The notes beneath the pieces are model-generated. The model ran no database searches, was not told where the DNA came from, and saw only the letters and a list, made by a program, of their open reading frames with translations. From assembly GCA_963761705.1 (NCBI GenBank), contig CAVXHK010000002.1, positions 1 to 64,000 of the forward strand: a stretch of 64,000 bases of DNA, written 5' to 3'. The stretch is from CAVVKW01 sp963761705 (lineage in GTDB: Bacteria; Verrucomicrobiota; Verrucomicrobiia; Chthoniobacterales; JAATET01). Both the position numbers and the translations under genes were made by a program. Positions 33,998-42,700 of the stretch are shown in pieces (within the stretch, counting starts at the first letter, position 1; each line of letters starts with the position of its first letter).

Positions 33998-36207
33998 CCT
34001 TTGCCTTGAATCCAAATCAGAGGTGAGCAGAATCGTCGGGTGAAATAGGTAGTGCCCCTTGTCGCTTTGCCTTGAATCCAAATCAGAGGTGAGCAGAATT
34101 GAAGAAGCTACCGCACCCGCCGCCGAACAGCTTTGCCTTGAATCCAAATCAGAGGTGAGCAGAATGCCACGTGGCTCCTCCCCGCCGCTGGCGCTAGCTT
34201 TGCCTTGAATCCAAATCAGAGGTGAGCAGAATAGTCCCTCGCCACACAGGAGCCGTGGTCATGCTTTGCCTTGAATCCAAATCAAAGGTGAACAGAATGC
34301 AACCCCGCGACATTGCCAATGGTCCCAAGCTTTGCCTTGAATCCAAATCAGAGGTGAGCAGAATTTTGCCCTTCTTGCGGGTGGAACCCTCGTTGCTTTG
34401 CCTTGAATCCAAATCAGAGGTGAGCAGAATCGCGACCAGCGCGGAGTCCATCCAGTTCGGGCTTTGCCTTGAATCCAAATCAGAGGTGAGCAGAATTTTT
34501 ATTTTTAAAAGTGTTCAATTACAGCTGCTTTGCCTTGAATCCAAATCAGAGGTGAGCAGAATTCGTTCGACCTGCTGGAGAAGTCGCTGCGGGCTTTGCC
34601 TTGAATCCAAATCAGAGGTGAGCAGAATAACTCGGTGATGTGGGTGGGGAATGTAGCGGCTTTGCCTTGAATCCAAATCAGAGGTGAGCAGAATCGTGGC
34701 GGGCCATTGGTTCGAGGCGCAGGAGCTTTGCCTTGAATCCAAATCAGAGGTGAGCAGAATATGAGCATCGAGGGCGTGTCGGCTCGCATGGCTTTGCCTT
34801 GAATCCAAATCAGAGGTGAGCAGAATAAGCCGGAGCAGGTGTCCGACACGCTGCAGCTTTGCCTTGAATCCAAATCAGAGGTGAGCAGAATTGAGCATCG
34901 AGGGCGTGTCGGCTCGCATCGCTTTGCCTTGAATCCAAATCAGAGGTGAGCAGAATGCGTTGGTCGATGGCGCGGTGAAGGGCGCGGCTTTGCCTTGAAT
35001 CCAAATCAGAGGTGAGCAGAATGAGATCTTTGAGCGGTTCATTGATCCGCGAGCTTTGCCTTAAATCCAAATCAGAGGTGAGCAGAATTACGAAGAAGAA
35101 TTGGCGAATCAAGCCGACGCTTTGCCTTGAATCCAAATCAGAGGTGAGCAGAATATCCGAGTAGGTGACGACTGCGTTGGTTAGGCTTTGCCTTGAATCC
35201 AAATCAGAGGTGAGCAGAATATGGTGCTTCGGCGCAATGGGGTGGCTCGGCTTTGCCTTGAATCCAAATCAGAGGTGAGCAGAATTTTCAATGATATTCC
35301 GATGGGGCGATGGGAGCTTTGCCTTGAATCCAAATCAGAGGTGAGCAGAATAGCTGCCTGGCAACAAGGCCGCCAGTCCAAGCTTTGCCTTGAATCCAAA
35401 TCAGAGGTGAGCAGAATACATCCTGCACAACCCACTTTCCGGGGTTAGCTTTGCCTTGAATCCAAATCAGAGGTGAGCAGAATTTCTACTGGAGGCGGTG
35501 CTCCGCTCCGTTTGCTTTGCCTTGAATCCAAATCAGAGGTGAGCAGAATCCGACCAGTGGGCGGCGTTCATCAAACTCGGCTTTGCCTTGAATCCAAATC
35601 AGAGGTGAGCAGAATGACCTCGTGGTCGTGCCACATGTCGTCGAAGCTTTGCCTTGAATCCAAATCAGAGGTGAGCAGAATATCGATTTCACGAAGCGCC
35701 AACCATCCTTGCTTTGCCTTGAATCCAAATCAGAGGTGAGCAGAATGGCGGGGGCGTTTTTGCGCTGGTTGTCCTCGCTTTGCCTTGAATCCAAATCAGA
35801 GGTGAGCAGAATGATAGCCCCGAGGCAGGGCTTCTGCCCCATGCTTTGCCTTGAATCCAAATCAGAGGTGAGCAGAATCCGACGTAGCTTTTCCTCTAGC
35901 TTGGTGTAGCTTTGCCTTGAATCCAAATCAGAGGTGAGCAGAATTACCGCCCTAGTCTCACCATGTTGTAGGCCGCTTTGCCTTGAATCCAAATCAGAGG
36001 TGAGCAGAATTTGTCTTTTGGTGGGTTTTAGCCGCGCCAGCTTTGCCTTGAATCCAAATCAGAGGTGAGCAGAATCACCAGCACGTTTGCTTCTATCTCC
36101 GTCCGGCTTTGCCTTGAATCCAAATCAGAGGTGAGCAGAATTGGTTGTAGGATCTGAAGTGCTTGCTCTAAGCTTTGCCTTGAATCCAAATCAGAGGTGA
36201 GCAGAAT
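33998..36207 (+). CRISPR. Type II-C CRISPR array, 34 repeats of 36 bp and 33 spacers
   Basis: The repeat begins GCTTTGCCTTGAATCC and ends GAGGTGAGCAGAAT. Spacers are 29-31 bp, nearly all 30, so the period is mostly 66. The first copy (33998) starts with C instead of G. The fifth (34263) has two G-to-A changes and the seventeenth (35053) one. Spacers at 34761-34790 and 34892-34920 share a 28-base core. Orientation: the tracrRNA candidate at 43077 pairs with the 5' half of this repeat read on the plus strand, so crRNAs should be plus-strand. Only 30 bp separate either end of the array from genes, leaving no room for a usual leader. The AAT-ending repeat may carry a promoter element, as in Neisseria II-C arrays. 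Confidence 0.98.
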
Positions 36208-36237
36208 GGGAGACCGCAAGTCGTTCTGCCGGAGGAG

Positions 36238-36573
36238 CTACCAGAGTTGAATCTGCTCTGGCAAGTCCTCCGGCGCTTCCTCGGAGGCGGGCGATCCGTG
36301 GATGACGAAGCTGCGTTCCCATTGGGCACGGGTAACGAAGATGGCCCGGACGCTGCCCTCGGGCGGCAGATTTTTCTTCACCCGGTCGATGTGGGTGACC
36401 TGCCGGGCGAAGGTGACGCAGGCGCGGGCGTAGACGCTGAATTGCAGCATCTGGTAGCCGTCGTCCTTCAGCCACTCGCGAAAGTCATGGGCGGCTTTGC
36501 GCTGGGGCTTCGAACCGACGGGCAGGTCGAAGGCGACGATCAGCCAGCCCATTTTGAATTTTTGGGTATCCAT
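36238..36573 (-). CDS. cas2: CRISPR adaptation endonuclease Cas2
   Basis: The 111-residue protein has the Cas2 ferredoxin-like opening GWLIVAFDLPVGSKPQRKAA with the metal-binding Asp, then DGYQMLQFSVYARACV and VRAIFVTRAQWE. With Cas1 it inserts new spacers. The ATG at 36573 lies inside the cas1 end (34-bp overlap) and the gene ends 30 bp before the last repeat. Confidence 0.93.
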   Translation of the reverse strand: MDTQKFKMGWLIVAFDLPVGSKPQRKAAHDFREWLKDDGYQMLQFSVYARACVTFARQVTHIDRVKKNLPPEGSVRAIFVTRAQWERSFVIHGSPASEEAPEDLPEQIQLW

Positions 36574-37460
36574 GGCTTGTAGAGCGCTGTCTTCCCCTGC
36601 AGGACGGCGCGGCGGAAATTTCGCACCACGCCTTCGATGCAGCCCCGCACTTCCAGATCCAGATCGAGGTAGCCGACGCGCTCCAATGGGAAGCCCGTGA
36701 CCCATTTGCGAAATTCTGGAGTGACCGTCCACGCGGTCTCCTCCGGGTGCCGCCGCACCCACTGCGCGACCCGCCAGTCGACGCACGGTCGGAAGGGCTC
36801 CATGAGATCATAGGCCAGCGGGGTCGAGCGCTCGCGGGGGACGTGTGAGATGCCGAAGGTCGGATCCAGTCCCACCGCGAAGAGCTTCTGCAGGATGGTC
36901 GAGAGCAGCACGGCGTAGCCGTAGTTGAGCAGGCAATTGAGCCCGCCCGCGCCGCGCTCGCGGGTGAACCGATCGTTCCCCATGCTTCGACCGAAGACGT
37001 TCCAGAACAGCTTCGCGCAGACGGCTTCCTTGTGCGTCTTGCGTCCCAAGGCGGTGGATCGCAGGCCAGAAATCGCAACGTCTCCGGGTGCGAGACACTC
37101 CGCCAGCGCGAGTTGGTTGCGGCACTTGGCGTCCACCGTCATCTGCCACAGGCGGGCGCACGTCTTCTCGTCCAGCTTCAGCAGCGCTCGCGAGAGCAGC
37201 GTGTCGGTCGAGCGGTTTGCCGGCAGCACGAGGCTCGTCGGCTTGAAATCCTCGCAAATGATGAGCGCCACCCCGTGCCGCGCCGCCTCCAGGAATAGAT
37301 GACTGTGAATCTGCGCCGAGAAGCTCGTGATGATGATCGAGGCGACGTCCTCCAGCGGCAAGGAGCGGTCCGGCTCGCCCGGCACCCGGCAGGTCAGTTG
37401 CCCATTCCGGCAGCTGATCGAGCACTGCGGCGAATCGATGCTGACGATGTGGTAGGACAT
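36540..37460 (-). CDS. cas1: CRISPR adaptation integrase Cas1 (type II form)
   Basis: The 306-residue protein has the Cas1 pattern: LEDVASIIITSFSAQIHSHL and FLEAARHGVALIICEDFKP in the N-terminal part, then GLNCLLNYGYAVLLSTIL, ISHVPRERSTPLAYDLMEPF with the conserved His and Asp, and a basic tail. It catalyses spacer integration. It begins 17 bp after the end of a small unknown gene, which suggests they share a transcript. Confidence 0.94.
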   Translation of the reverse strand: MSYHIVSIDSPQCSISCRNGQLTCRVPGEPDRSLPLEDVASIIITSFSAQIHSHLFLEAARHGVALIICEDFKPTSLVLPANRSTDTLLSRALLKLDEKTCARLWQMTVDAKCRNQLALAECLAPGDVAISGLRSTALGRKTHKEAVCAKLFWNVFGRSMGNDRFTRERGAGGLNCLLNYGYAVLLSTILQKLFAVGLDPTFGISHVPRERSTPLAYDLMEPFRPCVDWRVAQWVRRHPEETAWTVTPEFRKWVTGFPLERVGYLDLDLEVRGCIEGVVRNFRRAVLQGKTALYKPWIPKNSKWAG

Positions 37461-37477
37461 GCCGCGAACCCCTCCCT

Positions 37478-37843
37478 TCAGTCGTCCCGCAGCAGCGAAT
37501 CCACCGTCCCGACGAAGACCACACCCGAGTCCGCCCGCCAGCGAGTCCGCCCGCCGTCGAGCACCGCGATGACCTTCCCTCGAAGCGAACCCTTGATCGT
37601 CCGCACCCGGTCGCCAACTTCAAAGGTGGGCGTGCGCGAGAGAGCCTCCACCAGAGCGACCGTCGCATCCCGATCCAGCACCCCGGCGACGTAGTGAGCC
37701 ACGACAGATGTCGTCTGCCTCAAGCGTGGCCCGGGGAGTTCTTGAAACAGCAGCCCCGCGAGCGCACGCGCAATATCGGCAAAGGTATTCCCGTTAAAAA
37801 ATAAGAAGGGAGCCGCACGATGGTAGCTTCGCAAAGCGTCCAA
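37478..37843 (-). CDS. Unknown protein upstream of cas1, KOW/SH3-like end
   Basis: This reading frame is well coded from about 37880 down to the stop 17 bp before cas1. No ATG or GTG lies near its beginning; TTG at 37843, 18 bases after the stop of the preceding small gene, is a possible coupled start, giving 121 residues. Helical FNGNTFADIARALAGLLFQE is followed by a short barrel-like end, FEVGDRVRTIKGSLRGKVIA, typical of KOW/SH3 folds that bind RNA or ribosomes. I do not recognise the family. It may also be the second half of a frameshifted single gene with 37861-38094. Confidence 0.5.
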   Translation of the reverse strand: MDALRSYHRAAPFLFFNGNTFADIARALAGLLFQELPGPRLRQTTSVVAHYVAGVLDRDATVALVEALSRTPTFEVGDRVRTIKGSLRGKVIAVLDGGRTRWRADSGVVFVGTVDSLLRDD

Positions 37844-37860
37844 CGCTTCGCCAAGACTCG

Positions 37861-38094
37861 TTACTTCCGCTCTGGCGGCCTCCCAGCGTCGGCCAGCCGC
37901 TTCCGCACTTTCCGAATTATATCCGAATTGAGCGCCTCCTCTTGCACAGAGTCTTTGGTTGACGCTGGCGACAGACTCCCAACTCCAGTTTTCGAAAAAC
38001 GCGGCTCGGGCTTGTAGCGGTGATTGTTCGCCAGCGCCACCTGCGCCACGTCCTCCATCGTCAGATGCTTCAGCAGATCCGTGCGAAGTTTCAT
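37861..38094 (-). CDS. Small unknown protein in the CRISPR locus
   Basis: The 77-residue product starts MKLRTDLLKHLTMEDVAQVA and ends in a basic helix (SDIIRKVRKRLADAGRPPER). No known family. A second frame through the same bases is open but carries Arg/Gly-rich shadow sequence over its first half. The gene sits between the repeat-matching element at 38124 and the KOW-like gene, all on the strand of cas1 and cas2. Confidence 0.5.
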   Translation of the reverse strand: MKLRTDLLKHLTMEDVAQVALANNHRYKPEPRFSKTGVGSLSPASTKDSVQEEALNSDIIRKVRKRLADAGRPPERK

Positions 38095-38123
38095 GGCTCA
38101 TAAGGTCGGCCAAGCGGGCAGCA

Positions 38124-38166
38124 GATTCAAGGCAAAGCGAAACCGCAACCTGCCCCACCAAGCGGC
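38124..38166 (+). ncRNA. Second anti-repeat with tracrRNA-like downstream sequence
   Basis: GATTCAAGGCAAAGC (38124-38138) is a perfect 15-base complement to the start of the CRISPR repeat. It is followed by GAAACCGCAACCTGCCCCAC and CAAGCGG, which resembles the bases after the anti-repeat at 43077 (CAAACCGCTTCCCTGTCCGC, CAAGCGG). CCGC (38143-38146) and GCGG (38162-38165) can pair. It lies in the gap between two unknown genes, on the opposite strand. It is probably a second, shortened or decayed tracrRNA; expression is not shown. Confidence 0.5.
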
Positions 38167-38174
38167 GCGGTGCG

Positions 38175-38960
38175 TCAGATCGTCGGCCCCGGCGACGTCG
38201 ACGCTGGCGGCTCCGCCTCGTCACCCTCGTCCGGGCGCGGAGGAGTCATGATGAGCGTCAGATCGAAAAATCCCGTCACCTGATCCCGCTCCGCCGGCTC
38301 CGCGAAGATATCCATCAACTTTGCCAGCACCCGGTAGAGCGCCGTCGCCGCTTCGACGCGCCGTTGGTCCGCCAGCGCTGCGAATTGATCCACCTCGCCT
38401 TCGGTCGTCTGCTGGGCATCACGGGCAGCCTGTAGCTCCGAGTGGAAGGCGGTCACTTCTCCGCCCAAGCCGGTGAGCAACGCCGCCGCTTCGCCCGCAA
38501 GGTCGCCCGCTTTCTGCGTGAATCGTCCGCCGAGTCGCTCCACTTCATCCAGAATCTGCTCCCGCGTGCCCGAAGTGAAAGGCTCCCGCCCCCGTGGGAA
38601 GAGGAACTGATAAACCGGGTGCGAGCGCGCCCACTCCCCCGCCACTTTCGACTCCCACCGGTCGAGCTTAGACCGCTCACCCGGGGCCGGGGCCCGCTGC
38701 AGTGAGGAGATCAGGTTCTCCGTCGCCTGCGTCGCCGATCGGTAACCGGCTTGTTTGTCGAGCCACTGGCCGTAGGCCGCGTCCCACGCCGTCTTCGCCG
38801 GAGTCAGCACCGCCAACGCCGGCTCCAGTGCCGGGTTCAAATTTGCTCCCTGCGCCAGTTTCGGGTGCGTATCCGCCAGGATGGAATCCATCCGCTTGCG
38901 AGCCCGGCGCGTGACCGAGTCGAATTGATTCTCGAGGTAGTGCCAGGTTTCGTTAGCCAT
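38175..38960 (-). CDS. Unknown CRISPR-locus protein, 261 residues
   Basis: The protein starts MANETWHYLENQFDSVTRRA. It is mostly helical (ALADQRRVEAATALYRVLAK, FTQKAGDLAGEAAALLTG) and ends in an acidic Pro-rich tail (RPDEGDEAEPPASTSP). No signal peptide, membrane segment or catalytic motif is visible. It leads the run of minus-strand genes that continues into cas1 and cas2, after a possible promoter at 38988-39016. Long coiled helices suggest a scaffold or nucleic-acid-associated role, but this is a guess. Confidence 0.7.
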   Translation of the reverse strand: MANETWHYLENQFDSVTRRARKRMDSILADTHPKLAQGANLNPALEPALAVLTPAKTAWDAAYGQWLDKQAGYRSATQATENLISSLQRAPAPGERSKLDRWESKVAGEWARSHPVYQFLFPRGREPFTSGTREQILDEVERLGGRFTQKAGDLAGEAAALLTGLGGEVTAFHSELQAARDAQQTTEGEVDQFAALADQRRVEAATALYRVLAKLMDIFAEPAERDQVTGFFDLTLIMTPPRPDEGDEAEPPASTSPGPTI

Positions 38961-38987
38961 ATTCTGATTGAGTTATTATTCGATTTC

Positions 38988-39016
38988 TCACTATTAAGAA
39001 TATAACTTTTCGTCAA
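38988..39016 (-). promoter_or_regulatory. Possible promoter of the adaptation operon
   Basis: On the minus strand TTGACG (39011-39016) is followed after 17 bases by TAGTGA (38988-38993), in the most AT-rich stretch of the locus, 28 bp before the ATG at 38960. The -35 is good and the -10 weak, so the call is tentative. Confidence 0.3.
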
Positions 39017-39250
39017 CGGTTTTTGTGGGGTGCGACCAAACTGATCGGCACTCTCAGCAACCATCTCGCCGGGCGGATCGATGGAAATCGTCCACGTTTC
39101 CAAGGTCAGCACGACTGGATATGTCCGCTGAACCCAGCGCTTGCTCAGATGTTTGAACGAATCCCTGCTCGCCGGATGCGGAGAGGCGCTCACTCCCCCC
39201 GAACACTTGCCCTCAGGATGGGTGCCGCCTATCCGGTCGTTCGCATGTCC

Positions 39251-39625
39251 TCAGACCAAGGCCGAAGAGGCAATTCGCCCTCCCCGATTGCCATTCTGTG
39301 GGTTTTTATCCAGTTGTTGGCGGATGGGAAGGTGGGGTCGACGCGCTGATTCAGCCTGCCTGGGCGAAAACGTTGACAGGATGAAATATGGCGCGGCTAG
39401 CTCTGCTGATATGATGTAAGGATGTGAGAGACCTTCGCTCGCATCGTCGAACTCGATATCTACAAGTTCTCCATCCGCATTGTTCGCAACGCGCCCGAAG
39501 ATAACGGCGTGCTGGAATTCAAGGAATTCATCAATGGCGCTGAGCTTGATACCCGACTTCTCGACATCGCGGACGAAGCTATTTTCAAAAATGATTTCCA
39601 CGGCTTGACTTTGGTTTCCCCACAT
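39251..39625 (-). CDS. Possible small unknown protein between cas9 and the accessory genes
   Basis: The frame is open from 39700 to 39251. Starting at the ATG at 39625 it encodes 124 residues with protein-like middle sequence (SGIKLSAIDEFLEFQHAVIF, GRVANNADGELVDIEFDDAS) and a low-complexity end. It is less GC-rich than the rest of the locus. The opposite strand is also open over part of it, so coding is uncertain. 39001-39250 holds nothing else I can identify. Confidence 0.35.
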   Translation of the reverse strand: MWGNQSQAVEIIFENSFVRDVEKSGIKLSAIDEFLEFQHAVIFGRVANNADGELVDIEFDDASEGLSHPYIISAELAAPYFILSTFSPRQAESARRPHLPIRQQLDKNPQNGNRGGRIASSALV

Positions 39626-39687
39626 GTAATTTGTGAATCTCAGACAGTCAACGTTTATGGGGAGCACAGCCCTAGCTGGTTTCCCCA

Positions 39688-39738
39688 GCTTTGCCTTCAA
39701 TCCAGATCACCGCTCCTTCGTTTACAGGGAGCGGTGAT
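39688..39738 (+). repeat. Degenerate solo CRISPR repeat fused to a perfect hairpin at the cas9 3' end
   Basis: Bases 39688-39709 match the first 22 bases of the repeat with two changes. Then an 11-bp inverted repeat begins, ATCACCGCTCC (39706-39716) with GGAGCGGTGAT (39728-39738), which also contains the cas9 stop codon. Read on the minus strand it is a second anti-repeat preceded by the hairpin and followed by another small stem (GCTGG, GGAAA, CCAGC). Read on the plus strand it is a lone crRNA-like unit. It could be a relic, a tracrRNA part or a self-regulating crRNA-like RNA. Confidence 0.55.
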
Positions 39739-42700
39739 TCTTCTTATGCGGCCCCCCTTCTGGGCTTGCTGAAAACGAAGTTGGAAGTGGCTCTAGGCCG
39801 TTTGCGATTAAGGTCGCCAACCGGACATTAATCTTATGCCCTTCGGTTTTATTCCGAAGCCGGGTGACGTCCGGTCGTCCCAGATCCAACGCAATGCCGG
39901 ACGAATTGTTTTTCAACGAAAAAATCCGCCAGACGCCCGCGAAGTTTCCGGCTCCCACCCGAATCAACATCCCGTTGCGCAACACCCTCACGGGACGTCC
40001 GCCGTTTTTCTCCCGGAGTTCGCGCAGCCGCACCCAGACTTTGTGAAAAGGGATGATGGTGGGCTCGGGGTCGAGAGCGAGGCCGTAGTTGTCGCCGATG
40101 ATGAGGGCGGCCTTCAGATCGTGGAGTTTGCCGGGATGCAGGCCGACGAGCTTGCCCGGGCGCTCGCGGCGGAGCTTGACGGGGCGGGTGCCATCGGGCT
40201 GGCGGATGCGTTGGCGGAGCTCGATCCGTTCGCCATCCTCGACGGGGTGCAGGACGCGCCAGGCGTTCTGTTCGGCGCGCATTCCCGCCATTTCGGTCGG
40301 GACGTGTTGGACGACGCGGCGCTCGGCGAGGCGGTCCCGGAGTTGCTTTTTCAGGCTCACGGGTAGATCGATGAGGCGGAGTTGGCCGTCGGGGCCGAAC
40401 TGCACGTAGTCGCCGAAGAGTTCGCGCGCCCGGGTCTGCTCCGCTGCGGTGAGGCGTCGCTTGACGAGGAGTTGCCACGCGCCGCCGTCGCGGCCCTGGC
40501 CAGGAAGAAAATGAGCTGCCAAGGCGAGCACGCTTGCGTCGAGTGCGTGGTGGAGATGCGTGACGTCGCGGATCTCGGTCTTCGTGCGGATCGCCTCAGT
40601 GGCCGGGTCGCGGACGTTGGGATTGGCCACCTCCAGGCAACCAATCAAGTCCCAGCTCTTGCGCACGGCACCCGTGACGCTGCCGGGGAGCGAGGTGATG
40701 ACGGGCTTCGACGCGCTGCCCGCGTAGGCTCGCTCGAGGGTCTGCGCGCCGAGCCGCACGAGTTGAGATGTCTGCGTGAGATCGCGCGGGGTGAACTCCT
40801 TCTCGACGTAATCGCGGAGCAGGAGGAGTCGCTTGCGATTGCGCTTGCGGCGCTTGTCGTCGTCGTGGCCTCTGAAGGTCTCGAAGCCTTCGACGTCCTT
40901 CAAAAACTTTGCCGCCGGTTTCACGAAGACGTTGCCCAGTCCATCGACCGGCTGTCCGCCGGTATCCTCAATGAACCTGACCGCCGTGCGTTTGCCCTTC
41001 ATCCGGTTCACCTCGGCAAAGGTGATCACGAGCGAGTCCAGGCTGTCGCTCAGGCGCTCGCTGCGCGGCACGATGTGGTCTTTGTCCACGCGGCGATTAA
41101 TGAGATCGAAGACGTCGTACGGTTTCCCGGTGTAGGGGCACGTCCAACCGAGATCCTCCGCGATGCGTGCCTTACGGATCAGGCCCGCCGTAATCGCGAT
41201 GTTCCGCCCGGCCAGCTCCTTCTCCAATTTCGCCGAGACGGATTTGAAATTGCCGAGCCGCCGCCCGAGATCGGATTCGATCTCCTTGTTCGACTTCCCT
41301 GACATCGCGCGCAGGTCGCGATTCACCTCGATGGTGATTCGGGCGACGCGCTTGAGATCATCCCCGGCGTATTCGCTCAGGAGATCGCGGTGGAGGCGGT
41401 CCAGGATCTTGAGCCGGTGGCGGACGAGGTGATTATTCGTTTGCTCGTCCACCCGACGCTGGAGCTGCGCCGCGCGGATCGCCTCACTGCGATAAAGTGG
41501 TCCGCCCTCCTCGGCGGGGTGCCGGTCCGTCCCGAGGACGAATTCGACCACCTCGCGCATCACCTCACGACTGTGCGGTGCCCGCCCGCTGATCGGGTCG
41601 ACCCGCATCGACCGGGCAAGAATGTCCTCCCGCGAGATCGCCGTCGCCTTTTTTGCCGTCTTCGTCCTGGCGGCATCGATCTCCCGCTCCATCGCCGCGT
41701 CGAACGCCTCGGGGTCGTCGAGCCAGCTGCGCAGGGTCGCGAGCGTCACCGTCTTGCCTTGGCGGAGTTTCCCGCTCAGCCGTTTCTGCAAAGGCTCCGA
41801 CAGCGTCGCCACATACGGTGCGAATGCCTTGTCCGCGAGCCGCCGCCGGACCGCATCCACCACGAGCGCCTTGTCGGCGTCGGGATGCAGGAGCATCTGC
41901 TTGAGATTATCGGCGGCTCCATCCGTGAGCGCCCGCACGGTCTTCGTGAATTCCCCTTTCGTCAATGCACCCGCGGCCATCATGCTTTCGTCGATGGTCC
42001 GCCGCTCCTCTACGGTGAGTCGCCGCGTCCGTCTCCCGTCGACCGTGGCGATCTGGACATTAGCCAGCTGCATCGCCCATCGGTAACGGAAGAATTCCAG
42101 ACAATCCGCCGCCGGGACTTTGGACAGGCGCTCCGCGCGTTCCCGCGCCGCGGCCTCGTCGTCCTCTTCCGCCAGCGTCGCCTGATAGATCCGCTCGAAC
42201 GTGATCGGGCACCGGGCGATGATCCGGTTATCAAACCGCGGGACCAATTGGCCGAAGAGCAGCCCGCCCCCTTCCATCGAACCATCCGATTGAAGCGTGC
42301 CATAACGCCCCGGCAGCCGAATACCCTCGCACGGCACCGCCCGCCAATCCGTCAGCAAAGCCGAAATTAGCGTCTCATTGAGCCCGGGCAATTTCCCGAC
42401 GTGCGCCCTCAACACCCGCTCGACCTCCGCCGTCACGACCTCGCGCGGGAAAGCCGCATTCTGCGCCTTCGGTCGATCGTTCCCCGGGAGCGCGCAGGAG
42501 GCCTTGCTCCCAAGCGGGTCCAATCCGCAGATCGCGCACCACGTCTCCGCCATCGTTGTCGTGCCGTGCTTCGCGAGCAGCGCGAAGGCCGTTTTCACCT
42601 TTTCGGTATCGTCCTGCTCCGCCACTGCATCCTCCTCCTGTCGGCTCCACGCCCGGTTCCCATCGTAGCCCCGATTGTGCGCATACCAGCGCAGGACGTC

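Noticed and set aside
34222..36219. Long open frames across the CRISPR array with repeated LCLESKSEVSRI-like peptides
   Set aside because: The 66-bp period is a multiple of three, so repeats stay in frame; these are repeat translations, not genes.
37844..38224. First half of a 248-codon minus-strand frame
   Set aside because: It begins with an Arg-rich artefact across the tracrRNA-like element and then overlaps the better-looking 77-residue gene; only the part after about 37880 looks coded.
39509..39772. Plus-strand open frame near the cas9 end
   Set aside because: It crosses the degenerate repeat and the hairpin and runs opposite the cas9 C-terminus; no family seen. The minus-strand frame at 39251-39625 is slightly more protein-like but also uncertain.
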